A stretch of DNA of 6,636 nt from an uncultured Clostridia bacterium (GTDB lineage Bacteria; Bacillota; Clostridia; Oscillospirales; Ruminococcaceae), in contig CALBJC010000047.1 of NCBI GenBank assembly GCA_937892655.1, forward strand, positions 1-6,636, given 5' to 3'. A program made the translations under genes and the position numbers. Positions 1-5,486 of the stretch are shown piece by piece. The first letter of the stretch is position 1; each line of letters begins with the position of its first letter. The notes beneath the pieces were generated by a model, which ran no database searches, had not been told where the DNA came from, and saw only the letters and a list, made by a program, of their open reading frames with translations.

Positions 1-1053
1 TATACAGCATAAAAGGTTTGTAAGCGCTGCATTTCTGCCCTTTAATACAATAGATTTTGAAACGTTGTCAAGCAAAAGCTTTGAGAATGGAATACTTGCA
101 AAGAAACCGACAAACGAGCCGCAAAGCGCCATAGCAAGATACTTTACAAGATAGAGCATTCTTATCTTTGTATTTTTAATACCGATAGCCTTCATAACGC
201 CTATCTCTCTGAATTCTTCGTTGAGAGTAAAGGTAATAGTAAACTTTAAAACTACAAATGCAACCAGTATCAGACAAACGCTTACTACAAGCAAAACGCC
301 TGCGATAACCATATCAAGAGCATAAGCCATTTTAAGAAGCGATCTGTCACCGTTGAAGAAGATGTTGTCTGTATTATTTACAACCGCTGTAAGCTCATCA
401 ATATCTGATGTGTTTATGTACCACATTGTACCGAATAAAACGCTTTTGTCATCCTGATCAAAAAGATATTCAAAATCGCTTTTGTGTAAAAGAAATCTTG
501 TCATACCCATAAGGTCTGAGCCTAAAACTGCGTCCTTGCAGGCCTCTTTAACCTCAAGGTCAAGCTTTCTTGAACCAACCTCGATAGTTACAATATCGCC
601 GATTTTGATACCTGCGTTTTTGATAGCCTTAACCGATAAGGTGACATAGCCCTTTTCAACTCCGGTTATCTCTTCGTTTTTCATATCAAAGTATTTTGAC
701 TGAGCCTCGTCAAACGCCATAACAATAGATGTGTTTTTAAAATTAACATCCTCACCGTCTATTGAAAAAGCGTCGCTTTCAGCAAGGATAATATTTTCAT
801 AACCCGCTGAGGTAACAGACTCAATCTGTGAAAGCGTATCTTCAAAAGCCGCTGCAGAGTCCTTACCCCTGAGCGCTAAAAAGTAATCAGTAACATCTGA
901 CATCTCAAAGAAATTGTCAAGCGCTGATGTAACGCTTAAGATGTTGTTTACGCTGGATGCTACGAACATTGATGAGAGTATGATAAAAATCAAAAGTATA
1001 ACGTTCATAGTCTTTTTTCTTTTCAGATCTTTTCTGAGAATATTCAGGTACAT
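1..1053 (-). CDS. FtsX-like ABC transporter permease, N-terminal part (runs off the left edge)
   Basis: The minus-strand frame is open for 351 codons from the ATG at 1053 to base 1 and has no stop, so the 3' end is missing. The ATG has a GGGAGG ribosome binding site (complement of 1061-1066) 7 nt upstream. The layout is that of MacB/FtsX-type permeases: a cytoplasmic start rich in K/R, a first membrane helix at about residues 17-37, an extracytoplasmic domain at about 40-240, a second helix at about 247-272, and a third at about 301-325. The segment between the second and third helices contains EEFREIGVMKAIGIKNTKIR, the typical FtsX coupling region that contacts the ATPase. Such permeases work with a separate ATPase to move lipids or peptides or to resist antimicrobial peptides; the substrate cannot be told here. 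As the gene is first in its transcript, the ATPase probably lies downstream, outside the window. Family is firm; role is not. Confidence 0.88.
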   Translation of the reverse strand, partial: MYLNILRKDLKRKKTMNVILLIFIILSSMFVASSVNNILSVTSALDNFFEMSDVTDYFLALRGKDSAAAFEDTLSQIESVTSAGYENIILAESDAFSIDGEDVNFKNTSIVMAFDEAQSKYFDMKNEEITGVEKGYVTLSVKAIKNAGIKIGDIVTIEVGSRKLDLEVKEACKDAVLGSDLMGMTRFLLHKSDFEYLFDQDDKSVLFGTMWYINTSDIDELTAVVNNTDNIFFNGDRSLLKMAYALDMVIAGVLLVVSVCLILVAFVVLKFTITFTLNEEFREIGVMKAIGIKNTKIRMLYLVKYLAMALCGSFVGFFASIPFSKLLLDNVSKSIVLKGRNAALTNLLCCI

Positions 1054-1081
1054 ACAAATTCCTCCCGTTTGTTATGTCAAA

Positions 1082-1115
1082 ATAATACCATGCCAATTAT
1101 TAAATAATCCTTAAA
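1082..1115 (-). promoter_or_regulatory. Promoter with OmpR-family-like direct repeat for the FtsX permease
   Basis: Read on the minus strand, a TATTAT -10 box (complement of 1082-1087) lies upstream of the permease. In place of a good -35 box there are two copies of TTTAA starting 11 bp apart (TTTAAGGATTA at 1115-1105, then TTTAATAATTG at 1104-1094). Tandem half sites with 11-bp spacing over a poor -35 are typical of promoters switched on by OmpR/PhoB-family response regulators, which often control such ABC transporters in Firmicutes. The predicted start near 1075 leaves a leader of about 22 nt that includes the ribosome binding site. The region is A/T rich, so chance is possible. Confidence 0.4.
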
Positions 1116-1180
1116 TGAAAAACAAAGTCGAAAAAGTGAAAAAATCTCAAATTTTCATAGTATTACAAAAAATAACGCTA

Positions 1181-1209
1181 TTGAAAAAATCAAAGAAATA
1201 TTATATAAT
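1181..1209 (+). promoter_or_regulatory. Sigma-A promoter for ferritin
   Basis: TTGAAA (1181-1186), a 17-bp spacer and TATAAT (1204-1209) form a near-consensus housekeeping promoter. Transcription should start around 1216, giving a leader of about 38 nt before the ferritin ATG. No clear Fur-type operator is visible by eye. Confidence 0.8.
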
Positions 1210-1253
1210 TATTGTAAGGCCAAAAAAGGCTAAATTCAGAAAGGGTGGCTTAT

Positions 1254-1763
1254 ATGAACGCAAAGGTACATGAATTATTGAATCAGCAGATTAACAAGGA
1301 ATTTTATTCAGCATATCTCTATCTTGATTTTTCAAACTATTTCAAGGCAAAGGGGCTTGATGGTTTTGCAAACTGGTATATGATTCAGGCGCAGGAAGAA
1401 AGAGACCATGCAATGCTTTTTTACACATATCTTCAGAATGAAAATCAGGAGGTAACCTTAGAGGCTATCGCAAAGCCTGATAAGACATTCCAGAGCAGTA
1501 TGGATGTTCTCAAGGCTGGTCTTGAGCATGAAGAGTATGTAACCTCTCTTATCAACGATATATATGGCGCTGCATTTGAGGTTAAGGATTTCAGAACAAT
1601 GCAGTTTCTTGACTGGTTTGTAAAAGAACAGGGCGAAGAAGAAACAAACGCTAACGACCTTATCTCAAAAATGGAGCTTTTCGGCTCAGATGCAAGAGGT
1701 CTTTACCTTCTCAATCAGGAGCTGGGTACAAGAGTATACAGCGCTCCATCATTAGTATTGTAA
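1254..1763 (+). CDS. ftnA: Ferritin (non-haem iron storage, FtnA type)
   Basis: The 169-residue product has the usual length and sequence of bacterial ferritin. This protein forms a 24-subunit cytoplasmic shell, oxidises Fe(II) at a di-iron centre and stores Fe(III) mineral. Ferroxidase ligands match E. coli FtnA with an offset of one: E16, E49, H52, E93 and Q126, with E48, E125, E128 and E129 available for the third iron site. In the C-terminal motif KEQGEEE a glycine replaces the histidine of FtnA's SEQHEEE. No haem-binding methionine of the bacterioferritin kind stands out. A GTG at 1245 in the same frame would add three residues, but the AAGGGTGG ribosome binding site (1241-1248) lies 5 nt before the ATG at 1254 and would be covered if GTG were used, so ATG is preferred. 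It is a single-gene unit with its own promoter and terminator. Confidence 0.95.
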   Translation: MNAKVHELLNQQINKEFYSAYLYLDFSNYFKAKGLDGFANWYMIQAQEERDHAMLFYTYLQNENQEVTLEAIAKPDKTFQSSMDVLKAGLEHEEYVTSLINDIYGAAFEVKDFRTMQFLDWFVKEQGEEETNANDLISKMELFGSDARGLYLLNQELGTRVYSAPSLVL

Positions 1764-1770
1764 AAAATAA

Positions 1771-1803
1771 ACCGCCGATGAGAAACCCTCGTCGGTGGTT
1801 TTT
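1771..1803 (+). terminator. Rho-independent terminator after ferritin
   Basis: A 12-bp stem (1771-1782 with 1788-1799, two G-U pairs) closes a 5-nt loop and is followed by a T run (1799-1803). It begins 8 nt after the ferritin stop. Confidence 0.9.
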
Positions 1804-1804
1804 G

Positions 1805-1833
1805 TTGAATAATGTGATGTAGTGTGCTATAAA
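1805..1833 (+). promoter_or_regulatory. Promoter left upstream of the oxidase remnant
   Basis: TTGAAT (1805-1810), a 17-bp spacer and TATAAA (1828-1833), with TGC just before the -10 (extended -10 form), make a good sigma-A promoter. Predicted start is near 1840, immediately ahead of the AAAGGAG at 1841-1847. It serves a gene that is now dead and may still transcribe the broken kinase behind it. Confidence 0.55.
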
Positions 1834-1854
1834 TCAATAAAAAGGAGTGTTACA

Positions 1855-1978
1855 ATGTTTCGTGAGCTTTCAAGAATAAACAAGAAGATTTCAGATAAAG
1901 AATGTATATAGCTTTTGAAAAATGAAAAAAGGGGAGAGCTGTCAGTAAACGGTGATGACTGTTAAACTCCCATATGGT
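1855..1978 (+). pseudogene. Remnant of a pyridoxamine-5'-phosphate-oxidase-like (nitroimidazole-resistance type) protein
   Basis: An AAAGGAG ribosome binding site (1841-1847) is followed after 7 nt by an ATG and the 18-codon peptide MFRELSRINKKISDKECI, which ends at TAG (1909-1911). Reading through the stop gives LLKNEKRGELSVNGDDC and then TAA at 1963; a frame change before 1970 gives PYG. Together these match the N-terminus of Firmicutes flavin-binding proteins of the pyridoxamine-5'-phosphate-oxidase family, which begin roughly MFRE(M/L)RR...EECI..L....RGVL.V.GDDGYPY. Only about 40 of some 150 residues remain, so the gene is dead. The similarity is from memory of the family, not a search. 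The remnant ends where the kinase pseudogene begins, which suggests a deletion joined the two genes. Confidence 0.6.
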
Positions 1979-2635
1979 CACACACCACCGTGAGTTCGGC
2001 TTAATAGTTAATAATATTTTTATTATTGGACAAGGTCTTGATAGTATTGCATATCTTGTAAATGATGAATATATATTTAAGCAATCAAAACATGATGAGG
2101 AAAAATTTAATTTTAAAAAAGAGATACAGGTATTAAAATATCTGAAAGGAAAAGTTACACTACAGATACCTGATATTGATTATTATAACGAAGAATACGG
2201 CGCTTGCGGATACAGAGAGTTTAAAGGTAAAAAGCTGACTCCTTCAATTTATCAAAAAATGAGTGATGACGAAAAAGATAGATTAGCACAAGATGTTGCA
2301 TTTTTTTACGAAAAATGCACGCCATACCTTTGCCTGATATAGATGAATTGGAATTGAATATTATTGATGATTATAAAAGCGATTATGAAGCTTTAAGGGA
2401 ATTAATCTATAATAAAATTCCTGACAGCTCAAAAAAATGTATAGATGATTTATATAAAAGAATACTTAATGATGAGCGTATTTTTCAATACAAAAAAGCT
2501 TTGTGTCATAACGATTTAAGCTGTAATCATATCATAATTCAAAATAACACAGCTGTGGGCATAATTGATTTTGGGGATGTGGCTGTTACTGACAGAGATA
2601 ATTGCGATGGATTTAATTATATTGAACGTCAGTAA
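1974..2635 (+). pseudogene. APH(2'')-like aminoglycoside phosphotransferase, frameshifted and C-terminally truncated
   Basis: Two overlapping frames (1974-2342 and 2315-2635) encode consecutive parts of one kinase. The first part holds a nucleotide-binding start (IIGQGLDSIAYLV, residues 18-30) and the probable ATP lysine K36 in YIFKQSK. The second part holds the catalytic loop CHNDLSCNHI and the metal-binding motif IIDFGD. The wording resembles the kinase half of AAC(6')-APH(2''), which has CHNDFSCNH and GIIDFGD. Adding one A to the A5 run at 2311-2315 restores a continuous product of about 220 residues (FFYEK then MHAIP). The family is about 290-300 residues, so roughly 70 C-terminal residues are also missing. 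There is no ribosome binding site before 1974, and the gene runs straight on from the oxidase remnant. Without repair it cannot make active enzyme. The A-run change could be a sequencing error, but the missing 3' end could not. Confidence 0.78.
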
Positions 2636-2708
2636 AAACATTAACGCTTATTGAAAAGTATATGTGGTTAATCTAATGAGCAGTTAAAACAGCAACCAGG
2701 GAAATGAA

Positions 2709-2737
2709 TTTTCATTGATTAGATGATATTATATATT
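2709..2737 (+). promoter_or_regulatory. Possible promoter for the AraC-kinase gene
   Basis: TTTTCA (2709-2714), a 17-bp spacer and TATATT (2732-2737) are a weak -35 and a fair -10, in the 137-bp gap ahead of the AraC-kinase gene. Start would be near 2744. The rest of the gap (2636-2708) shows no gene or strong structure; it may hold the eroded end of the kinase pseudogene. Confidence 0.35.
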
Positions 2738-2772
2738 CAGCTTGCAAGCAGTACAGAAAGTGAGGTGTCAGG

Positions 2773-4068
2773 ATGGATAACCGAAAAACGATACAGACAG
2801 CATTGGATTATATCGAAGAAAATCTGAAGGCGGAGATTTCTGTATCTGAGCTTTCAGATATGACAGGATATTCTCTATATCATTTTTATCGATTATTCCA
2901 ATCGGCTGTTGGAATGCCTGTAATGCAGTACATTCTCAGAAGAAAGCTTCTGAATGCAATATATGATATTTCAAGCGGACTGAGTAAGACAGATGCGGCA
3001 CTCCTTTATGGATTTGAAACGTATGCTGGTTTTTATAAAGCATTCAAACGTGAGATCGGTTATACTCCATCAGATTTCCTCAAAAGATTCAAGGTTAAGA
3101 AGCCTTATAAAATTAATCTTTTTAAGGAGGAACATATTATGCTTACACATAAAAAGATAGCAGAAATTCTGAAGCACTGGGGCTTGCAGAGCGAATCAAT
3201 AAAGGATATATACTACGAAGAAACAGGCGAACGACACGAGAATGCGTATTATATAGGCGATAAATATGTTATAAAAGCTACTGCAAATTTAGGCGACTTG
3301 AAAAAACAAATATCACTTACTGATGCAATTTCAAATGCAGGTCTTTATGCGGCTGATGTTGTTAAAACACTCAACAATGAAGAATATGTTGCTGACGGCG
3401 AATATTATTTCATTCTTACAGAACGACTTGACGGAAGTCAGATAAAGCCTGACAAGGTGTATTTTGATGGATATGCTTCAAATGCTCGTTTTATCGGTGA
3501 AATAATAGGACAGTTGCATCTTGCGTTAAAGAATGTGGATGCTATTGTAAATGACGTTGATATATTCTCGGATGTAGTAAACTGGGCTATGCCCAAGGTC
3601 AAGGAAAGCGTAGGTTTGTCTGATAGCTTATGTGAAGAGTATACTGTAAATTTCGGTGAGCTTTACCCAAAGCTTCCTAAACAGATAATTCACCGTGACC
3701 CGAATCCAAGCAATATTATTACTTGTGATGACAAATGGGGATTTATTGATTTTGAGTTATCTGAAAAAAATGTCCGCATTTTCGACCCTTGCTATGCAGC
3801 GACAGCGATTTTGTCCGAAACCTTTGCAGACGATGATGAAAACAAGCTGGAAAAGTGGATTGATATTTATAAAGAGATTGTTTTAGGATATGACAGTGTT
3901 GTAAAGCTGTCCGAAGATGAATCAAAAGCTGTTCCGTATGTCCTGCTGTCAAATCAGCTGATAGCCACAGCATGGTTTGCTGAGCAGGAAAAATATAAGG
4001 ATTTTTATGAAGTTAACATCAAAATGACAAGGTGGATAGTGAATAATTTTGATAAGCTTAAATTTTAA
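2773..4068 (+). CDS. AraC-family DNA-binding domain fused to an APH-type phosphotransferase domain
   Basis: The 431-residue protein has two parts. Residues 1-108 form an AraC DNA-binding domain with two helix-turn-helix units (about 22-45, ISVSELSDMTGYSLYHFYRL; and about 72-95, TDAALLYGFETYAGFYKAF) and the family ending GYTPSDF. Residues about 124-431 form an aminoglycoside/choline-kinase-like domain: likely ATP lysine K168 (YVIK), catalytic loop HRDPNPSN with D309 and N314, and metal-binding D326 in FIDFE. The usual AraC sensor domain is replaced by the kinase, so small-molecule binding or phosphorylation might control DNA binding; that is inference. Substrate is unknown, and antibiotic resistance should not be assumed. 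The start has GAGGTG at 2762-2767, 5 nt before ATG. A second strong start lies inside the gene at 3139. The gene sits downstream of a dead APH kinase and is followed by its own terminator. Confidence 0.88.
   Translation: MDNRKTIQTALDYIEENLKAEISVSELSDMTGYSLYHFYRLFQSAVGMPVMQYILRRKLLNAIYDISSGLSKTDAALLYGFETYAGFYKAFKREIGYTPSDFLKRFKVKKPYKINLFKEEHIMLTHKKIAEILKHWGLQSESIKDIYYEETGERHENAYYIGDKYVIKATANLGDLKKQISLTDAISNAGLYAADVVKTLNNEEYVADGEYYFILTERLDGSQIKPDKVYFDGYASNARFIGEIIGQLHLALKNVDAIVNDVDIFSDVVNWAMPKVKESVGLSDSLCEEYTVNFGELYPKLPKQIIHRDPNPSNIITCDDKWGFIDFELSEKNVRIFDPCYAATAILSETFADDDENKLEKWIDIYKEIVLGYDSVVKLSEDESKAVPYVLLSNQLIATAWFAEQEKYKDFYEVNIKMTRWIVNNFDKLKF
3124..3141 (+). promoter_or_regulatory. Internal ribosome binding site and ATG at the domain boundary
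   Basis: A perfect AAGGAGG (3124-3130) lies 8 nt before an in-frame ATG (3139-3141, Met123) inside the AraC-kinase gene, exactly between the two domains. It is better than the ribosome binding site of the full-length gene. It would yield a separate 309-residue kinase without the DNA-binding domain. The same bases encode FKEEHIM of the full-length protein. Confidence 0.6.
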
Positions 4069-4081
4069 CGTACTATAATAT

Positions 4082-4119
4082 ATCCCGATAATTCCTTCGT
4101 GGAGTTATCGGGATTTTTT
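4082..4119 (+). terminator. Rho-independent terminator after the AraC-kinase gene
   Basis: A 14-bp stem (4082-4095 with 4101-4114, one T-G pair) with loop TTCGT is followed by six T (4114-4119), starting 14 nt after the stop. It is the last clearly clostridial element. Confidence 0.92.
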
Positions 4120-4260
4120 ACATTTTGCAGTATTGTACACTTTCTGTTTTATGCATTTCTCCAAACTTTTTCAATGGGTAAAAAAATCCTCTTTCCCATA
4201 GCTTACTTATGAGAGGCAAAATAGTAACACTTTGTATTATCTTCCTCTACCCGTTTTATG
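4120..4260. other. Probable assembly junction, Clostridia to Methanobrevibacter-like archaeon
   Basis: Left of this stretch everything looks clostridial; from about 4250 rightwards the coding sequence is archaeal. The + strand has a stop at 4179 in the DUF2070 frame, so the archaeal gene cannot extend upstream as it should. The exact joint is unclear: the minus strand is open from about 4251 to a TAA at 4118-4120 (ending KFGEMHKTESVQYCKM), which may be a clostridial fragment, while the + strand from 4209 reads like a signal peptide (MRGKIVTLCIIFLYPFYA). Confidence 0.6.
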
Positions 4261-5147
4261 CAAAACAAAAAATTGAAAAAAGTGTTAAAGACGGATTAAG
4301 TGAAGTAACATTCTCAAAAAAAGCAAGCAAGTTTAAAAGATATTCCATGAATGCTGCAAATATTGGAGTGCAATTCTTTAACGAAGGAATGGTTATTCTA
4401 TCAACACTTGCACCAAACGGCAGTGATGATATCGAGTTTGGCGTCGGCCTTACAATGATGACACAAAGCATAAGCAAATGTAATGTGAAAGATTCCGTCA
4501 TCGTAGATTGCCACAATTCATTTACTCCTGAAAGCGGTGAAGTTTTACCTGGAAATCCTGAAGTTTTCGATTTGATTGATGCGATTGAAAAAATTGAAGA
4601 AACTGAAAAACATGCCAATATCAGAGTAGGCTGCTGCGAAGATAAGATGAAAACCCTTGATAAACATGAAGGTATTGGGGAAAGCGGTTTGAAAGTAATG
4701 GTAATCGAAGTAGATAATCAGAGAACAGCATATGTTTTATTTGATTCAAATAACATGGAAATCGGATTCAGACAAGAAATCATTGATGCTACAAAAAATT
4801 TGGACATTGATGAAATAGAAGTGATGACCACAGATACACATACTGTGAATACCTTATCAAGAGGATATAATCCTGTTGGAATAGAAAAAAGACCTGAAAT
4901 AATAGAATATATAATAAAATGTATAAAAATAGCTATTGATGATTTGGAAGATGTTGAAGTAGGAACTGGAACCAAAAAAATCAAAAACCTTAACACTTTC
5001 GGTCCAAAAAATTCAACAGAACTTATCTCAACAATAAGCTCAATTGTTGCCGTCAGTAAAATAATAGCTCCAGTTTTGTTATTGACTGCATTGTTTATAG
5101 TATTTATATGGATTTTTTATGGTAATTTACCAATAATTGGCAATTAA
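4209..5147 (+). CDS. DUF2070 family archaeal membrane protein, C-terminal part (5' end lost)
   Basis: This 312-codon frame encodes the soluble C-terminal domain and last membrane helix of what I recognise as a DUF2070 protein, found in methanogens and other Euryarchaeota. The function is unknown. Complete members are about 600 residues with an N-terminal bundle of membrane helices; that part is absent. Conserved-looking stretches are MVILSTLAPNGSDDIEFG (61-78), VDCHNS (99-104) and TTDTHTVNTLSRGYNP (207-222). The clustered D/H residues (D100, H102, D209, H211) could bind metal, but this is only a suggestion. One hydrophobic helix spans about 278-304. The ATG at 4209 is probably an accident of the junction: it has no good ribosome binding site, and the first 15 or so residues do not look like the family. 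The last 21 bp overlap the convergent EMC6-like gene. Confidence 0.7.
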   Translation: MRGKIVTLCIIFLYPFYAKQKIEKSVKDGLSEVTFSKKASKFKRYSMNAANIGVQFFNEGMVILSTLAPNGSDDIEFGVGLTMMTQSISKCNVKDSVIVDCHNSFTPESGEVLPGNPEVFDLIDAIEKIEETEKHANIRVGCCEDKMKTLDKHEGIGESGLKVMVIEVDNQRTAYVLFDSNNMEIGFRQEIIDATKNLDIDEIEVMTTDTHTVNTLSRGYNPVGIEKRPEIIEYIIKCIKIAIDDLEDVEVGTGTKKIKNLNTFGPKNSTELISTISSIVAVSKIIAPVLLLTALFIVFIWIFYGNLPIIGN

Positions 5148-5396
5148 AATCCAAACAATAATCCATGTAAAGAAGAAAGGTAAAACACAATCCCATATTT
5201 TTTGAGATCTATCAATTTCTTCTGTTGCGATTTTATCAGCTGATTTCATCATGGCATAAATAAAAACAATACCAAATATTAACCCAACCATATCATTTTT
5301 GAATCCTAAGGTTCCAATAGTGAATATACCAGATAATAAACCAGCAACGATTCCTAAAACAACATTAATTGAAGTAAGTTTAACAGTGTCGTCCAA
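5127..5396 (-). CDS. EMC6-like archaeal membrane protein
   Basis: This 89-residue protein has three hydrophobic segments (about 9-27, 38-50 and 68-87) with the charged loop KSADKIATEEIDRSQK between the second and third. Size, topology and sequence fit the archaeal EMC6-like family (Pfam EMC6_arch), relatives of a core subunit of the eukaryotic ER membrane protein complex that inserts membrane proteins. The archaeal role is presumed to be similar but is unproven. The start is TTG (complement of 5394-5396), supported by a perfect GGAGG (complement of 5404-5408) 7 nt upstream; no ATG fits. The 3' end overlaps the DUF2070 gene by 21 bp on the opposite strand. It is divergent from rqcH. Confidence 0.75.
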   Translation of the reverse strand: MDDTVKLTSINVVLGIVAGLLSGIFTIGTLGFKNDMVGLIFGIVFIYAMMKSADKIATEEIDRSQKIWDCVLPFFFTWIIVWILIANYW

Positions 5397-5408
5397 AATA
5401 TTTCCTCC

Positions 5409-5486
5409 ACAAAATAAATTAAATAGAATAAATATAATTTAATAATTAATAGTATATTAAAGTATTGATATTTAAAGGTGTTTTAA
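5409..5486. promoter_or_regulatory. Shared A/T-rich promoter region between the EMC6-like gene and rqcH
   Basis: This 78-bp spacer is almost wholly A/T. The near-palindrome AAATATAATTT at 5430-5440 resembles an archaeal TATA box on both strands. It would place starts near 5460 for rqcH (27-nt leader) and near 5410 for the EMC6-like gene (very short leader). In so A/T-rich a stretch the call is weak. An AAAGGTG ribosome binding site for rqcH lies at 5474-5480. Confidence 0.3.

Noticed and set aside
914..1114. 66-codon + strand frame over the start of the permease gene
   Set aside because: It lies opposite the strongly supported permease N-terminus and promoter and has no ribosome binding site.
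1855..1911. An 18-residue peptide gene, considered as a leader peptide or toxin
   Set aside because: The sequence continues through the stop with recognisable oxidase-family residues, so a decayed gene explains it better.
3695..3973. Frames of 63 (+) and 76 (-) codons inside the AraC-kinase gene
   Set aside because: Both are shadows over the kinase catalytic region, with low-complexity translations and no start signals.
2773..4068. Calling the fusion an aminoglycoside resistance gene
   Set aside because: The APH fold covers many substrates and nothing in the sequence points to antibiotics.
4256..4996. Minus-strand frames of 120 and 92 codons opposite the DUF2070 gene
   Set aside because: The + strand reads as a conserved protein; the reverse products are serine/isoleucine-rich, typical of antisense shadows in A/T-rich DNA.
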